Shown piece by piece: positions 52,878 to 63,565 of a DNA stretch of 64,000 nucleotides. The DNA comes from Atopomonas sediminilitoris (GTDB lineage Bacteria > Pseudomonadota > Gammaproteobacteria > Pseudomonadales > Pseudomonadaceae): contig NZ_JAKUMM010000006.1 of assembly GCF_022601735.1 (NCBI RefSeq), forward strand, positions 251,483-315,482. Direction: 5' to 3'. The notes under the pieces are model-generated. The model was given only the letters and a program-made list of their open reading frames with translations. It had not been told where the DNA came from and ran no database searches. How positions within the stretch are numbered: the first letter of the stretch is position 1; every line of letters begins with the position of its first letter. The translations under genes were made by a program, and so were the position numbers.

Positions 52878-54203
52878 TCAGCGCATGCCTGCGCCGTAAC
52901 CCTTGAGGTTAGTTTTCTTTAAAATGGATTCGTACTGGTGCGAAACGAGGTGCGATTGTACTTGAGACATAAAGTCCATCACAACAACGACCACGATCAG
53001 CAATGAAGTACCACCCAGATAAAAAGGCACATTGGACGCCACCACCAAGAACTCTGGCAGCAAGCAAACGCCCGTCATATACAACGCACCCACTAAGGTC
53101 AATCGGGTCAGGACGCCATCGATGTACTTGGCAGACTGCTCACCCGGACGAATACCCGGAATGAACGCACCAGACTTCTTCAGGTTTTCAGCCACTTCCT
53201 TAGGATTGAACATCAATGCTGTATAGAAGAAGCAGAAGAAGATAATCCCTGCGCTAAACAGCAAAATATTCAATGGCTGCCCAGGCGCGATCGCCTGAGA
53301 AATATCCTGCAACCAACCCATGCCTTCTGCTTGACCGAACCACTGCCCCAGCGAAGCCGGGAACAACAGCAAGCTACTTGCGAAAATCGCTGGAATAACG
53401 CCAGCCATATTCACTTTCAACGGCAGATGACTCGTTTGCGCTGCAAACACCTTGCGACCCTGTTGGCGCTTGGCGTAATTCACTGTGATACGACGCTGAC
53501 CGCGCTCGATAAACACAACGAATGCGACGATCGCAATCGCCAGCAAACCAACCAACAACAGAGCGAAGATATTGATGTCACCTTGACGCGCAGACTCAAT
53601 CGACTGCCCAAGGGCAGACGGCAGACCTGCAACGATGCCGGCAAAAATCAGCATCGAAATGCCGTTGCCCACACCGCGCTCGGTGATTTGCTCGCCCAGC
53701 CACATCATAAACATTGCGCCGGTCACAAAAGTTGTGATCGCCACAAAGTAAAAGCTGAAGCCAGTAGAGAAAGCCACACCCTGACTCGCCAGACCAACGG
53801 ACATACCGAAAGCCTGAACCAAAGCCAAAGCCAAAGTGCCATAACGGGTGTACTGGCTTATCTTGCGACGACCAGACTCACCTTCTTTCTTCAACGCCTC
53901 CAGCTGCGGGCTAACCGCGGTAAGCAACTGCATGATGATCGATGCCGAAATGTACGGCATGATCCCCAATGCAAAGATACTCATCCGCTCTAGCGCGCCG
54001 CCAGAGAACATGTTGAACAGACTAAGGATGGTACCCTCGTTCTGACGAAATAAAGCAGCCAACTGATCTGGATTGATGCCCGGCACCGGGATATGAGCCC
54101 CGACACGGTAGACAACAATTGCCAGAAGCAGGAAGCGCAGACGAGCAAACAGCTCACCCATGCCACCACCACTCATCGCCGAGAGAGCGCCTTGCTTAGC
54201 CAT
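52878..54203 (-). CDS. secY: Preprotein translocase subunit SecY
   Basis: Channel subunit of the Sec translocon, 441 residues, with ten predicted membrane segments. [34 protein letters not shown] is the family N-terminus with the first segment. The plug-helix region, the loop [23 protein letters not shown] and the C-terminal [28 protein letters not shown] are as expected. It is contiguous with rplO (54204) with no spacer. Confidence 0.98.
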   Translation of the reverse strand: MAKQGALSAMSGGGMGELFARLRFLLLAIVVYRVGAHIPVPGINPDQLAALFRQNEGTILSLFNMFSGGALERMSIFALGIMPYISASIIMQLLTAVSPQLEALKKEGESGRRKISQYTRYGTLALALVQAFGMSVGLASQGVAFSTGFSFYFVAITTFVTGAMFMMWLGEQITERGVGNGISMLIFAGIVAGLPSALGQSIESARQGDINIFALLLVGLLAIAIVAFVVFIERGQRRITVNYAKRQQGRKVFAAQTSHLPLKVNMAGVIPAIFASSLLLFPASLGQWFGQAEGMGWLQDISQAIAPGQPLNILLFSAGIIFFCFFYTALMFNPKEVAENLKKSGAFIPGIRPGEQSAKYIDGVLTRLTLVGALYMTGVCLLPEFLVVASNVPFYLGGTSLLIVVVVVMDFMSQVQSHLVSHQYESILKKTNLKGYGAGMR

Positions 54204-54638
54204 TTATTCCTCGATTTTTCCGCCAGCTGCTTCGATAGCCGCGCGAGCACCCTTGGTGACACGCAAGCCCTTCACAGTTACTGCCTTAGAAACATCGCCC
54301 GACAGGACGATCTTGGCGCGCTGGATCTTGTTGCCGAGGACGTTAGCCTCTTTCAACGCTTCCAGAGTCACCACATCAGCAGTCACTTTAGCCAGTTCAG
54401 AGGTACGCACTTCTGCAGTCACAAGTGCCTGCAAAGACACGAAACCAAACTTAGGCAGACGACGGTGCAACGGCTGTTGACCACCCTCGAAGCCCGGAGC
54501 AATCGTGCCACCAGAGCGTGAGGTTTGACCCTTGTGACCACGGCCACCAGTCTTACCCAAACCGCTACCGATACCACGACCTGGACGGTGCTTTTCGCGA
54601 CGCGCGCCAGGAGCGGAACGTAGATCGTTCAATTTCAT
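54204..54638 (-). CDS. rplO: 50S ribosomal protein L15
   Basis: Protein of 144 residues in the 50S core. [44 protein letters not shown] is the flexible Gly/Arg-rich N-terminal part and [21 protein letters not shown] the globular end. Located between rpmD and secY; the stop touches the secY start. Late-assembly protein. Confidence 0.98.
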   Translation of the reverse strand: MKLNDLRSAPGARREKHRPGRGIGSGLGKTGGRGHKGQTSRSGGTIAPGFEGGQQPLHRRLPKFGFVSLQALVTAEVRTSELAKVTADVVTLEALKEANVLGNKIQRAKIVLSGDVSKAVTVKGLRVTKGARAAIEAAGGKIEE

Positions 54639-54641
54639 CGA

Positions 54642-54824
54642 TTAACCCTCCACACGGACCATGTAGGAGACCTTATTGATCATCCCACGAGTGGCCGGAG
54701 TGTCTTCTACTTCAACGGTGTGACCGATGCGACGCAGGCCCAAACCTTTGACACAAGCTTGGTGCGACTTGATGCGGCCAATGACACTCTTGAACAGAGT
54801 GACTTGGATTTTTGCATTAGCCAT
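54642..54824 (-). CDS. rpmD: 50S ribosomal protein L30
   Basis: Small protein of 60 residues near the 50S central protuberance. [39 protein letters not shown] is diagnostic. It is 2 bases after rpsE and 3 bases before rplO, so the three are translated from one message. Confidence 0.97.
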   Translation of the reverse strand: MANAKIQVTLFKSVIGRIKSHQACVKGLGLRRIGHTVEVEDTPATRGMINKVSYMVRVEG

Positions 54825-54826
54825 GA

Positions 54827-55327
54827 TTAGACGATCTCCTTCACGCTCTTGCCGCGCTTAGCTGCGATCGCGTCTGGCGAGCGCATGTCACGCAGACCAT
54901 TAAAGGTCGCACGAACAACGTTCACCGGATTAGTCGAGCCATAGCACTTAGCCAGTACGTTATGTACGCCTGCCACTTCCAGCACAGCACGCATCGCGCC
55001 GCCAGCAATGACACCAGTACCTTCCGAAGCCGGCTGCATGTACACCTTAGAGGCGCCATGAGCAGAGCGTATGGGGTACTGCAGCGTGGTACCGTTCAGG
55101 TCAACCTGAATCATGTTGCGGCGTGCAGCTTCCATCGCTTTCTGGATAGCGGCAGGCACTTCACGCGCCTTGCCCCGACCGAAGCCGATACGACCCTTAC
55201 CATCACCAACAACAGTCAGTGCTGTGAAAGCGAAGATGCGACCACCTTTAACGGTCTTAGCTACACGATTAACTTCGATCAGCTTCTCGATGTAGCCTTC
55301 GTCGCGCTTTTGTTCGTTATTAGCCAT
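54827..55327 (-). CDS. rpsE: 30S ribosomal protein S5
   Basis: Protein of 166 residues acting in decoding accuracy. The dsRBD-like N-domain contains [30 protein letters not shown] and the C-domain [19 protein letters not shown]. The acidic C-terminus of E. coli S5 is replaced by [10 protein letters not shown]. Located between rplR and rpmD. Confidence 0.98.
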   Translation of the reverse strand: MANNEQKRDEGYIEKLIEVNRVAKTVKGGRIFAFTALTVVGDGKGRIGFGRGKAREVPAAIQKAMEAARRNMIQVDLNGTTLQYPIRSAHGASKVYMQPASEGTGVIAGGAMRAVLEVAGVHNVLAKCYGSTNPVNVVRATFNGLRDMRSPDAIAAKRGKSVKEIV

Positions 55328-55337
55328 AACCTACCCC

Positions 55338-55685
55338 TTAGAACTCCAGGCCATTTTCACGAGCAGCGTCAGCCAAAGCCTTAACGCGACCGTGGTACTT
55401 GAAGCCCGAGCGATCGAAGGAGACGCTAGTGATGCCAGCGGCTTTAGCGCGCTCAGCGATCAGTGCACCAACCTTCTGGGCGGCTTCGATATTGCCGGTG
55501 GCACCCTGGCGCAGCTCTTTGTCGAGGGTAGAAGCGCTAGCAAGCACCTTACCGCCGTCAGCCGAGATAACCTGGGCATAGATATGTTGTGAAGAACGGT
55601 TAACGCACAGGCGCACCGCTCCAAGTTCACGCAGCTTAAGGCGAACCTTAACCGCGCGACGCAGACGGGATACTTTCTTGTCCAT
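55338..55685 (-). CDS. rplR: 50S ribosomal protein L18
   Basis: 5S rRNA-binding protein of 115 residues. The basic N-terminus ([40 protein letters not shown]) and C-terminal [28 protein letters not shown] fit the family. It lies between rplF and rpsE at 11- and 10-base spacing. Part of the 5S complex with L5 and L25. Confidence 0.98.
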   Translation of the reverse strand: MDKKVSRLRRAVKVRLKLRELGAVRLCVNRSSQHIYAQVISADGGKVLASASTLDKELRQGATGNIEAAQKVGALIAERAKAAGITSVSFDRSGFKYHGRVKALADAARENGLEF

Positions 55686-55696
55686 GTGCTTAGACC

Positions 55697-56230
55697 TTAC
55701 TTCTTCTTAGCTTCTTTACGACGGACAACCTCATCCGAGTAACGCACGCCCTTACCCTTATAAGGCTCTGGACGACGGAAATCGCGGATTTCGGCAGCCA
55801 CCTGACCCACTAGCTGCTTATCAATACCCTTGATCAGGATATCGGTTTGGCTTGGGGTTTCAGCCGTAATACCGGCTGGAAGCTGATAATCGATCGGATG
55901 GGAAAAACCCAGCGCCAGAGACAATACTTCGCCCTTAGCCTGTGCTTTATAACCAACACCCACCAGCTGCAGCTTGCGCTCAAAGCCCTGACTCACGCCA
56001 GTGACCATGTTATTGAGCAGCGCACGCGTGGTACCAGACATCGCACGGGACAGTTGGTCGCCGTTACGCGCTTTTACACGCAATTCGCCATCAGCGTGCT
56101 CGACTTCGATGGACGCATGCAGATTCAATTCTAGGGCGCCTTTCGCACCCTTCACGCTCAGTTGCTGACCAGCGAGTTTAACTTCAACGCCAGCAGGCAA
56201 CTTAACGGGGTTCTTCGCTACGCGAGACAT
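55697..56230 (-). CDS. rplF: 50S ribosomal protein L6
   Basis: Protein of 177 residues with two similar domains near the GTPase-associated region. [49 protein letters not shown] and the C-terminal [26 protein letters not shown] are diagnostic. It follows rpsH at 12 bases. Confidence 0.98.
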   Translation of the reverse strand: MSRVAKNPVKLPAGVEVKLAGQQLSVKGAKGALELNLHASIEVEHADGELRVKARNGDQLSRAMSGTTRALLNNMVTGVSQGFERKLQLVGVGYKAQAKGEVLSLALGFSHPIDYQLPAGITAETPSQTDILIKGIDKQLVGQVAAEIRDFRRPEPYKGKGVRYSDEVVRRKEAKKK

Positions 56231-56242
56231 TATTCCACCCCC

Positions 56243-56635
56243 TTAGAACACGGTGCAAAGCACTTCACCACCGACACCGGCAGCTCGTGCGGCGCGATCA
56301 GTCATCACGCCTTTGTTGGTGGATACGATGGAAACGCCAAGACCGCCGCGAACTTTAGGCAGGGCATCAGCAGAGCGGTAGTTGCGCAGACCAGGACGGC
56401 TCACACGCTTCAGCTCTTCGATAACCGGCTGACCTTCAAAGTATTTCAACTCGACAACCAAGACAGGCTTAACATCACCTTCGACACGGAAATCGGCAAC
56501 GTAGCCTTCTTCCTTCAGTACAGACGCAACCGCCACCTTTAGCTTGGAAGATGGCAAGCTTACGCTGCTCTTCTCAGCCGACTGGGCATTACGGATGCGG
56601 GTTAGCATATCTGCTAACGGGTCCTGCATACTCAT
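56243..56635 (-). CDS. rpsH: 30S ribosomal protein S8
   Basis: 16S rRNA-binding protein of 130 residues that in E. coli represses the spc operon. The start at 56635 gives [22 protein letters not shown], the Pseudomonas-type N-terminus; the frame is open to 56677 with non-family residues. The core [29 protein letters not shown] is present. It is separated from rpsN by 166 bases with two hairpins, unlike the tight spacing of the other spc genes. Confidence 0.97.
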   Translation of the reverse strand: MSMQDPLADMLTRIRNAQSAEKSSVSLPSSKLKVAVASVLKEEGYVADFRVEGDVKPVLVVELKYFEGQPVIEELKRVSRPGLRNYRSADALPKVRGGLGVSIVSTNKGVMTDRAARAAGVGGEVLCTVF

Positions 56636-56724
56636 AGGCTTAATGCTCCAAAAACAATTAAAAGGCCTTTCGGCCACACACTCGCCACACAGACGGATTT
56701 ACCCCGCAATCGGCGAGCCGGGTA

Positions 56725-56773
56725 TTCTAGGGATACCCTAGAAACGAATCAAGCCCCAAAAGGGGCTTGATTC
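56725..56773 (-). terminator. Tandem hairpins between rpsN and rpsH, possible attenuator
   Basis: GAATCAAGCCCC (56746-56757) pairs perfectly with GGGGCTTGATTC (56762-56773) around AAAA. A second stem TTCTAGGG/CCCTAGAA with loop ATA lies at 56725-56743. They are within the 166-base spacer in the middle of the spc operon. No long T-run follows, so the role may be attenuation, processing or regulation. Confidence 0.55.
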
Positions 56774-56801
56774 AACATTTACTGCCTAAGCAGCGAATGC
56801 A

Positions 56802-57107
56802 TTACCAGCTGGCTTTAACCAGACCCGGCACATCACCACGCATAGCCGCTTCACGCAGCATGATGCGCGACAGACCGAACTTACGGTATACACCGTGAGG
56901 ACGACCGGTCAGACGGCAACGGTTACGCAGGCGCGAGGAACTCGCATCACGCGGCTGCTTCTGCAGGGCGATCTGGGCTTCCCAGCGCTCTTCAGCGGAC
57001 AGCTCTTGGTTAGCAATGATCGCCTTCAGCGCAGCACGCTTAGCAGCGAACTTGGCAACCGTTAGCTGACGCTTCAGCTCGCGGTTTTTCATGCTTTTCT
57101 TAGCCAT
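56802..57107 (-). CDS. rpsN: 30S ribosomal protein S14
   Basis: Protein of 101 residues, the long zinc-free form (no CxxC pairs). [30 protein letters not shown] and [44 protein letters not shown] are diagnostic. ATG 57107 is chosen because the longer frame to 57173 adds unrelated residues. Located after rplE, before the hairpin spacer. Confidence 0.97.
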   Translation of the reverse strand: MAKKSMKNRELKRQLTVAKFAAKRAALKAIIANQELSAEERWEAQIALQKQPRDASSSRLRNRCRLTGRPHGVYRKFGLSRIMLREAAMRGDVPGLVKASW

Positions 57108-57120
57108 GAACCAGTCTCCC

Positions 57121-57657
57121 TCAGTTACGGAACGGGAAGCTGAAAGCACGCAGCAGAGCGCGGCCTTCATCATCGTTACGGGCAGTGGTGGTCAGAGTGA
57201 TGTCCATACCACGCAGCGCATCGATCTTGTCGTAATCGATTTCCGGGAAGATGATCTGCTCTTTAACACCCATGCTGTAGTTGCCACGACCATCGAAGGA
57301 CTTGGCATTCAGACCACGGAAGTCACGTACGCGCGGCAGCGCGATAGACAGCAGACGATCCAGGAATTCGTACATACGATCGCCACGCAGGGTCACCTTG
57401 ACGCCAATTGGCCAGCCGTCACGGATCTTGAAGCCTGCAATGGATTTGCGTGCGTAAGTAACAATCGCCTTTTGACCGGCAATTTTTTCCATATCAGCGA
57501 CAGCTGCTTCGATGACTTTCTTGTCACCAACAGCTTCGCCCAAACCCATGTTAAGGGTGATTTTACTAATACGCGGTACAGCCATCGCATTCAGGCCCAG
57601 CTGCTCTTGCAACTTGGGAGCGATTTCTTTCCGGTATTGAACTTTCAATCGGGCCAT
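57121..57657 (-). CDS. rplE: 50S ribosomal protein L5
   Basis: 5S rRNA-binding protein of 178 residues that contacts the P-site t[59 protein letters not shown] and the C-terminal [26 protein letters not shown] fit the family. Located between rplX and rpsN. The E. coli S8 repressor site lies at this gene; a similar site here is not proven. Confidence 0.98.
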   Translation of the reverse strand: MARLKVQYRKEIAPKLQEQLGLNAMAVPRISKITLNMGLGEAVGDKKVIEAAVADMEKIAGQKAIVTYARKSIAGFKIRDGWPIGVKVTLRGDRMYEFLDRLLSIALPRVRDFRGLNAKSFDGRGNYSMGVKEQIIFPEIDYDKIDALRGMDITLTTTARNDDEGRALLRAFSFPFRN

Positions 57658-57675
57658 GATGGTTACCTAATCGTT

Positions 57676-57990
57676 TCAGGCGTCAACCGGCTTTTGGGTC
57701 GACTTGAATACACGGATTTTCTTGCCGTCTTCTACCTTAAAGCCAACGCGATCAGCTTTGCTGGTCTCGCCGTTGAAGATGGCAACGTTAGATACGTGCA
57801 GGGGCGCTTCCTTCTCAACGATACCGCCAGCTTGACCCAGCATAGGGTTAGCCTTGGTATGACGCTTGATCAGGTTGACACCGCCAACCACCAGACGATC
57901 ATCAGCCAGCACTTTCAGGACCTTACCGCGCTTGCCCTTGTCTTTGCCGGCAATGACGATCACCTCGTCGTCACGACGAATCTTTTTCAT
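57676..57990 (-). CDS. rplX: 50S ribosomal protein L24
   Basis: Assembly-initiating 23S rRNA-binding protein of 104 residues. A KOW motif is at the N-terminus ([22 protein letters not shown]) and [32 protein letters not shown] follows. Located between rplN and rplE. Confidence 0.98.
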   Translation of the reverse strand: MKKIRRDDEVIVIAGKDKGKRGKVLKVLADDRLVVGGVNLIKRHTKANPMLGQAGGIVEKEAPLHVSNVAIFNGETSKADRVGFKVEDGKKIRVFKSTQKPVDA

Positions 57991-58002
57991 GATCGAAACT
58001 CC

Positions 58003-58371
58003 TTACAGCACTTCAGGGGCAAGCGAGACGATCTTCATGAACTTCTCAGAGCGAAGTTCACGAGTCACGGGCCCAAAAATACGGGTACCGATCGGCTCGA
58101 GCTTAGTGTTCAGCAAAACAGCTGCGTTACCGTCGAAACGGATCAGCGAGCCATCCTGACGACGAACGCCATGACGGGTACGAACCACGACAGCGTTCAT
58201 TACTTGGCCTTTTTTGACCTTACCGCGCGGAATTGCTTCCTTAACGGTAACTTTAATGATGTCGCCAATACCGGCGTACCGGCGGTGCGAACCACCCAGC
58301 ACCTTGATACACATCACACGACGTGCACCGCTGTTGTCAGCGACATCAAGCATGGATTGAGTCTGAATCAT
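58003..58371 (-). CDS. rplN: 50S ribosomal protein L14
   Basis: Protein of 122 residues at the subunit interface, first gene of the spc group. [55 protein letters not shown] and [24 protein letters not shown] ends are typical. It is separated from rpsQ by 48 bases containing an 8-bp hairpin, the normal S10/spc boundary. Confidence 0.98.
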   Translation of the reverse strand: MIQTQSMLDVADNSGARRVMCIKVLGGSHRRYAGIGDIIKVTVKEAIPRGKVKKGQVMNAVVVRTRHGVRRQDGSLIRFDGNAAVLLNTKLEPIGTRIFGPVTRELRSEKFMKIVSLAPEVL

Positions 58372-58383
58372 AACTTTCTCCGA

Positions 58384-58407
58384 CTCCCACCCTCAGAAAG
58401 GTGGGAG
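58384..58407 (-). promoter_or_regulatory. Hairpin at the S10/spc boundary
   Basis: CTCCCACC (58384-58391) pairs with GGTGGGAG (58400-58407) between rpsQ and rplN. No T-run follows, and the rplN Shine-Dalgarno sequence GGAGAAAG lies just beyond, so it may affect translation or processing rather than termination. Confidence 0.5.
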
Positions 58408-58419
58408 CTGCTGGGTTCC

Positions 58420-58686
58420 TTAAACGTCGGCACTACGCTCTACAACTTCAACCAATGCCCAGTTCTTAGTCTTAGCAACCGGACGCGTTTCGCGGATGGT
58501 TACCAAGTCGCCGATACGGCACTGGTTGGTTTCGTCGTGGGCGTGCAGCTTGGTGGAACGCTTCACATACTTGCCGTAGATCGGGTGCTTAACGCGACGC
58601 TCGATCAACACGGTGATGGTCTTGTCCATTTTGTCGCTGACAACTTTACCGGTCAGCGTACGGACGGTCTTCTGAGTCTCAGCCAT
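58420..58686 (-). CDS. rpsQ: 30S ribosomal protein S17
   Basis: 16S rRNA-binding protein of 88 residues. [52 protein letters not shown] is diagnostic of the family. It follows rpmC at 2 bases and ends the S10 group. Confidence 0.98.
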   Translation of the reverse strand: MAETQKTVRTLTGKVVSDKMDKTITVLIERRVKHPIYGKYVKRSTKLHAHDETNQCRIGDLVTIRETRPVAKTKNWALVEVVERSADV

Positions 58687-58688
58687 GG

Positions 58689-58880
58689 TTAGTTACCTGC
58701 CTTCTGGTTGAGCACAGTTTTCACACGTGCGATATCGCGCTTCACCTGACCTAACAGGTGAGTTTGCCCCAATTGGCCAGTGGCCTTCTGCATGCGATAG
58801 TTGAACTGATCGCGCAGCAGAGTCAGCAGCTGCTCATTGAGCTGCTCAACAGATTTTTCACGCAGTTCGTTGAGATTCAT
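58689..58880 (-). CDS. rpmC: 50S ribosomal protein L29
   Basis: Protein of 63 residues near the tunnel exit. [39 protein letters not shown] is typical. ATG 58880 shares one base with the rplP stop (TGATG). An upstream GTG at 58883 is in frame but less likely. Translated with rplP by coupling. Confidence 0.96.
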   Translation of the reverse strand: MNLNELREKSVEQLNEQLLTLLRDQFNYRMQKATGQLGQTHLLGQVKRDIARVKTVLNQKAGN

Positions 58881-59293
58881 CACATCACCGTCCGCTTAAC
58901 AAAGGTGGTGGCGACAGGCAGCTTAGCGGCAGCCAAGGCAAATGCCTCGCGCGCCAGTTGCTCAGAAACACCTTCGATTTCGTAAAGTACTTTGCCTGGT
59001 TGAATCAGGCATACCCAGTACTCGACGTTACCCTTACCTTTACCCTGACGAACTTCCAGGGGCTTCTCGGTGATTGGCTTGTCTGGGAACACACGGATCC
59101 AGATCTTACCGCCACGCTTAACGTGACGCGTCAGAGCCCGACGAGCAGATTCGATTTGACGTGCAGTGATACGACCGCGACCGGTCGCTTTCAATGCGTA
59201 TTCGCCAAAGCTCACTTTGCTCCCGCGATTTGCCAGACCGCGGTTGCGGCCTTTGTGAAGCTTGCGGAACTTCGTACGCTTAGGTTGTAACAT
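58880..59293 (-). CDS. rplP: 50S ribosomal protein L16
   Basis: Protein of 137 residues near the A site and peptidyl-transferase centre. [94 protein letters not shown] fits the family throughout. Located between rpsC and rpmC. Confidence 0.98.
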   Translation of the reverse strand: MLQPKRTKFRKLHKGRNRGLANRGSKVSFGEYALKATGRGRITARQIESARRALTRHVKRGGKIWIRVFPDKPITEKPLEVRQGKGKGNVEYWVCLIQPGKVLYEIEGVSEQLAREAFALAAAKLPVATTFVKRTVM

Positions 59294-59304
59294 TTGCGTA
59301 CCCC

Positions 59305-59988
59305 TTACTTAGCAGCTTTTTTCTTGGGTGCCGGTTGTGCCTTCAGTTCTTCCTGACGGCCACCGATAACTTCACCCTTGAAGATCCAGACTTTCACACC
59401 AATCACACCGTAAGTGGTGTGAGCTTCGTAGGTGTTGTAGTCAATGTCAGCGCGCAGAGTGTGCAGCGGCACACGACCTTCGCGATACCATTCGGTACGC
59501 GCGATCTCCGCACCACCCAGACGACCACTTACCTGGATCTTGATGCCCTTGGCACCAATACGCATGGCGTTTTGTACGGCGCGCTTCATAGCGCGACGGA
59601 ACATAACGCGACGCTCCAGCTGCTGAGCAACGCTTTGCGCTACTAGCATGGCATCGAGTTCCGGCTTACGGATCTCTTCGATGTTGATGTGCACAGGCAC
59701 ACCCATCTTATTGGTCAGGTCCTGACGCAGCTTCTCAACATCTTCACCTTTCTTGCCGATCACGATGCCGGGACGAGCGGTGTGGATGGTGATACGTGCA
59801 GTCTGAGCCGGGCGAGCGATGTCGATACGGCTTACGGACGCGCTTTTTAATTTGTCTTGTAGGTATTCACGAACCTGCAGGTCGGCCAGCAGATAATCGG
59901 CGTACTTCTTGCCTTCTGCGTACCAAACGGAGGTGTGCTCCTTGACGATTCCCAGGCGGATGCCATTGGGATGTACTTTCTGACCCAT
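59305..59988 (-). CDS. rpsC: 30S ribosomal protein S3
   Basis: Protein of 227 residues at the mRNA entry site. The N-terminal [33 protein letters not shown], the KH domain (about 39-107) with [23 protein letters not shown], and the C-terminal [25 protein letters not shown] motif are present. The Pseudomonas-type basic tail ([11 protein letters not shown]) ends it. Located between rplV and rplP. Confidence 0.98.
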   Translation of the reverse strand: MGQKVHPNGIRLGIVKEHTSVWYAEGKKYADYLLADLQVREYLQDKLKSASVSRIDIARPAQTARITIHTARPGIVIGKKGEDVEKLRQDLTNKMGVPVHINIEEIRKPELDAMLVAQSVAQQLERRVMFRRAMKRAVQNAMRIGAKGIKIQVSGRLGGAEIARTEWYREGRVPLHTLRADIDYNTYEAHTTYGVIGVKVWIFKGEVIGGRQEELKAQPAPKKKAAK

Positions 59989-60002
59989 CTAAATCTGCTC
60001 CG

Positions 60003-60335
60003 TTACTTGTCGGCGACCTTGACCGTGATGTGGCACGAACGCTTGGTGATGCGATCGGCACGGCCTTTGGCGCGCGGCATGATGCGCTTGAGCGAACGCC
60101 CTTCGTTGACGAAAACGGTAGAGACTTTCAGGTCATCCACGTCTGCGCCTTCGTTGTGCTCGGCGTTAGCAATTGCCGACTCAAGAACTTTCTTCACAAT
60201 GGCGGCAGCTTTTTTATTGCTGAACGCCAACAGGTTGAGAGCCTCGCCTACTTTCTTGCCACGAACCTGGTCAGCGACCAAGCGGGCTTTCTGAGCAGAC
60301 AGACGAGCGCCCTTTAGGGTTGCAGCTACTTCCAT
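60003..60335 (-). CDS. rplV: 50S ribosomal protein L22
   Basis: Protein of 110 residues whose beta-hairpin lines the exit tunnel, a common site of macrolide-resistance mutations. [44 protein letters not shown] and [35 protein letters not shown] match the family. ATG 60335 gives the 110-residue form with GGGG eight bases upstream; 60341 would be too close to it. Confidence 0.97.
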   Translation of the reverse strand: MEVAATLKGARLSAQKARLVADQVRGKKVGEALNLLAFSNKKAAAIVKKVLESAIANAEHNEGADVDDLKVSTVFVNEGRSLKRIMPRAKGRADRITKRSCHITVKVADK

Positions 60336-60347
60336 CTTCATTACCCC

Positions 60348-60623
60348 TTAACGCTTGGCCTTCTTGTCTGCCACGTGACCGCGATAATTGCGGGTACCGG
60401 CAAACTCACCCAGTTTGTGGCCAACCATGTCCTCGTTAATCAGCACAGGTACGTGCTGCTTACCGTTGTGGACAGCAATGGTCAAACCAACCATCTGCGG
60501 CAGAATCATTGAACGGCGCGACCAAGTTTTGATCGGCTTACGCTCGTTCTTTTCTACTGCCACTTCGATCTTCTTCAATAGGTGAAGATCGATAAAAGGA
60601 CCTTTCTTAAGAGAACGCGGCAC
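60348..60623 (-). CDS. rpsS: 30S ribosomal protein S19
   Basis: Protein of 91 residues in the 30S head, forming a complex with S13. [62 protein letters not shown] is diagnostic. It follows rplB by 18 bases and precedes rplV by 12. Confidence 0.98.
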   Translation of the reverse strand: MPRSLKKGPFIDLHLLKKIEVAVEKNERKPIKTWSRRSMILPQMVGLTIAVHNGKQHVPVLINEDMVGHKLGEFAGTRNYRGHVADKKAKR

Positions 60624-60641
60624 TATCGTATCCTCACTCTA

Positions 60642-61463
60642 TTACTTGCGACGACGGACAATCATCTTGTCAGTGCGCTTGTTGACGCGAGTCTTCGCAC
60701 CCTTGGTTGGGAAGCCCCACGGAGAAACCGGGTGACGACCACCAGAAGTACGACCTTCACCACCACCGTGCGGGTGATCTACCGGGTTCATGGCAACACC
60801 ACGAACGGTCGGACGAACACCACGCCAGCGCTTAGCACCAGCCTTACCCAGCGAACGCAAGCTGTGCTCGCCATTGGACACTTCGCCCAAGGTGGCGCGG
60901 CACTCAGCCAGCACTTTACGCATTTCGCCAGAGCGCAGACGCACAGTAACGTAAGCGCCTTCGCGAGCAACCAGCTGTACCGATGCACCAGCAGAACGTG
61001 CAATTTGCGCACCCTTGCCTGGCTTCAGCTCGATGCCGTGAATGGTGCTACCCACTGGAATGTTACGCAGCGGCAGAGTATTACCCACTTTGATCGGGGC
61101 TTCTTGACCAGAGATCAGTTGATCACCAGCAGAAACGCCTTTCGGGGCGATGATGTAACGACGCTCGCCGTCGGCATACTTCAACAGGGCGATATGCGCA
61201 GTACGGTTTGGGTCATATTCGATACGCTCAACAACGGCAGGAATGCCGTCCTTGTTGCGACGAAAATCGACCAAGCGGTAATGCTGCTTGTGACCACCAC
61301 CCACATGACGGGTAGTGATGCGACCGTTGTTATTACGGCCGCCCGACTTGGACTGCTTCTCGACCAGCGGAGCGTAAGGAGCACCCTTGTGCAGGTCGGC
61401 ATTGACGACCTTGACCACGAAACGGCGGCCAGCGGAGGTCGGTTTACACTTAACGATTGCCAT
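60642..61463 (-). CDS. rplB: 50S ribosomal protein L2
   Basis: Protein of 273 residues essential for subunit association and peptidyl transferase activity. [19 protein letters not shown], the OB and SH3-like domains, and the C-terminal [33 protein letters not shown] with the catalytic-centre His are present. Located between rplW and rpsS. Confidence 0.98.
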   Translation of the reverse strand: MAIVKCKPTSAGRRFVVKVVNADLHKGAPYAPLVEKQSKSGGRNNNGRITTRHVGGGHKQHYRLVDFRRNKDGIPAVVERIEYDPNRTAHIALLKYADGERRYIIAPKGVSAGDQLISGQEAPIKVGNTLPLRNIPVGSTIHGIELKPGKGAQIARSAGASVQLVAREGAYVTVRLRSGEMRKVLAECRATLGEVSNGEHSLRSLGKAGAKRWRGVRPTVRGVAMNPVDHPHGGGEGRTSGGRHPVSPWGFPTKGAKTRVNKRTDKMIVRRRK

Positions 61464-61477
61464 AATGCACCCCTTGC

Positions 61478-61774
61478 TTATTCAGCGCTGGCGAAATCGA
61501 TGTCCTGGCCCGGCTGCAGGGAAACGTAGGCTTTTTTCCAGTCACTACGCTTACCTAAACCGCGAGCGGTACGCTTGGTCTTGCCCTTAACATTAAGGAC
61601 TGCAACTTCAGCGACCTTCACTTCGAACAATTGTTCGACGGCCTTCTTGATTTCCAGCTTGGTTGCATCAGTGGCAACCTTAAATACAAACTGCTTTTTA
61701 CTGTCCGCGAGAATGCTCGCCTTCTCGGAGATATGCGGACCCAGCAGCACCTTGAATACGCGTTCCTGGTTCAT
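61478..61774 (-). CDS. rplW: 50S ribosomal protein L23
   Basis: Exit-tunnel protein of 98 residues, docking site for trigger factor and [71 protein letters not shown] is diagnostic. Its start overlaps the rplD stop by 4 bases (ATGA), consistent with coupling. Confidence 0.98.
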   Translation of the reverse strand: MNQERVFKVLLGPHISEKASILADSKKQFVFKVATDATKLEIKKAVEQLFEVKVAEVAVLNVKGKTKRTARGLGKRSDWKKAYVSLQPGQDIDFASAE

Positions 61775-62373
61775 GCCAGCAGCTCCTCGAACTTCTTGAC
61801 AGCAGACACGGTCATTACAACCTTGTCATAAGCGATCAGACTGACCGGATCAGTAGCCTGCACATCGCGCACGTCAACGTGCGGCAGGTTACGGGCAGCC
61901 AGATACAGGTTGGTATCGATCGCTTCAGTCACGATCAACGCATCAGCCAGACCCATGTCGTTCAGCTTACCCAGCAGAACTTTGGTCTTCGGCGCGTCAA
62001 CGGCAAAGCTTTCAACCACAACCAGACGATCCTGACGCACCAGCTCAGACAAGATGGAACGCACAGCAGCGCGGTACATTTTCTTGTTCAGCTTTTGCGA
62101 GTGATCCTGCGGCTTAGCAGCGAAAGTAGTACCGCCCGAGCGCCAGATGGGGCTGCGGATAGTACCGGCACGAGCACGACCTGTGCCCTTTTGACGGAAT
62201 GGTTTTTTACCGCCACCAGAGACTTCAGAACGAGTCTTCTGGGCGCGAGTACCTTGGCGACCGCCAGCCATGTAGGCGACGACTGCCTGGTGAACCAGCG
62301 TCTCATTAAAATCGGCACCGAAAGTGCGATCGTTTACATCGATCGCGCTGGCACCGGCAACATTTAATTGCAT
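61771..62373 (-). CDS. rplD: 50S ribosomal protein L4
   Basis: Protein of 200 residues with an extended loop (about 40-95; [45 protein letters not shown]) lining the exit tunnel. In E. coli L4 also represses its own S10 operon at the leader; here the S10 leader is only about 54 bases, so that control is uncertain. Located between rplC and rplW. Confidence 0.98.
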   Translation of the reverse strand: MQLNVAGASAIDVNDRTFGADFNETLVHQAVVAYMAGGRQGTRAQKTRSEVSGGGKKPFRQKGTGRARAGTIRSPIWRSGGTTFAAKPQDHSQKLNKKMYRAAVRSILSELVRQDRLVVVESFAVDAPKTKVLLGKLNDMGLADALIVTEAIDTNLYLAARNLPHVDVRDVQATDPVSLIAYDKVVMTVSAVKKFEELLA

Positions 62374-62388
62374 CTCAGGACTCCCCTA

Positions 62389-63024
62389 TTAACCGCGAGC
62401 CTTAACAGCCGGACGCACAACGACATCCGAACCGGTGGCCCCAGGCACTGCGCCCTTAACCAGGATCAGATTACGTTCAGCATCCACGCGAACCACTTCC
62501 AGAGACTGGACTGTTACGCGCTCAGCACCCATGTGACCGGACATTTTCTTGCCCTTGAAGACACGACCGGGGGTCTGACACTGACCGATAGAACCAGGAA
62601 CACGGTGGGAAACAGAGTTACCGTGAGTGTTGTCCTGACCGCGGAAATTCCAGCGCTTGATAGTACCGGCGAAGCCCTTACCTTTGGACTGACCAGTAAC
62701 ATCAACCAACTGGCCAGCTTGGAAAATTTCCACAGTGACCTGTTCACCCGCCTGGTATTCACCCTCTTCCAGACGGAACTCACAGCTCTTACGACCTGCA
62801 GCCACGCTAGCTTTCGCCAAGTGACCGGCCTGAGCCTTGGATACTCGGGAAGCACGACGCTCACCGACCACCACTTGAATTGCCTTGTAACCGTCAGTTT
62901 CGGCGCTACGCACCTGACTGATACGGTTTGGCTCGACTTCGATCACGGTAACCGGGATCGATACGCCGCTTTCGGCAAAAACGCGGGTCATACCGCATTT
63001 ACGTCCGATAACACCAATAGTCAT
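62389..63024 (-). CDS. rplC: 50S ribosomal protein L3
   Basis: Protein of 211 residues near the peptidyl transferase centre. [43 protein letters not shown] holds the Gln that PrmB methylates in E. coli (Gln150, TQDATHG there). N-terminal [33 protein letters not shown] is typical. It follows rpsJ after an 89-base gap that contains GGGGCT/AGCCCC pairing. Confidence 0.98.
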   Translation of the reverse strand: MTIGVIGRKCGMTRVFAESGVSIPVTVIEVEPNRISQVRSAETDGYKAIQVVVGERRASRVSKAQAGHLAKASVAAGRKSCEFRLEEGEYQAGEQVTVEIFQAGQLVDVTGQSKGKGFAGTIKRWNFRGQDNTHGNSVSHRVPGSIGQCQTPGRVFKGKKMSGHMGAERVTVQSLEVVRVDAERNLILVKGAVPGATGSDVVVRPAVKARG

Positions 63025-63113
63025 CTTATAAACCTCATAAGTGTACGGGGCTTTTACCCGCTATGGCCGCCCATTCCAGAGCGTTACACGGCCACAGCCC
63101 CAAAATAAGGCTG

Positions 63114-63461
<348 letters not shown>

Positions 63462-63485
63462 CTATGCCCATGAAAAGGAGGCGCA

Positions 63486-63514
63486 ATTCTATAGATCGAA
63501 TTTTGATCTGTCAA
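63486..63514 (-). promoter_or_regulatory. S10 operon promoter
   Basis: A perfect TTGACA (63514-63509), a 17-base spacer and TAGAAT (63491-63486) on the minus strand. The start should be near 63479, giving an rpsJ leader of about 54 bases, shorter than the structured E. coli S10 leader. The -35 lies at the edge of the tuf terminator. Confidence 0.85.
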
Positions 63515-63519
63515 CCAAA

Positions 63520-63547
63520 GCAAAAGGACCCCGAAGGGCCCTTTTGC
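63520..63547 (-). terminator. Terminator after tuf
   Basis: GCAAAAGGaCCC (63520-63531) and GGGcCCTTTTGC (63536-63547) around CGAA, one A-C mismatch. On the minus strand TTTTGCTTTGG follows. It lies 18 bases after the tuf stop. Confidence 0.85.
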
Positions 63548-63565
63548 TTATAGCGGGATAATCGA

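Noticed and set aside
57091..58692. 533-codon plus-strand frame across rplE-rpsQ
   Set aside because: It lies wholly antisense to five well-conserved ribosomal genes with intact starts and spacing. Its protein has no recognisable pattern and arises from the codon bias of the opposite strand.
60582..61529. 315-codon plus-strand frame antisense to rplB and rpsS
   Set aside because: Shadow of rplB; low-complexity Thr/Arg-rich translation and no initiation signal.
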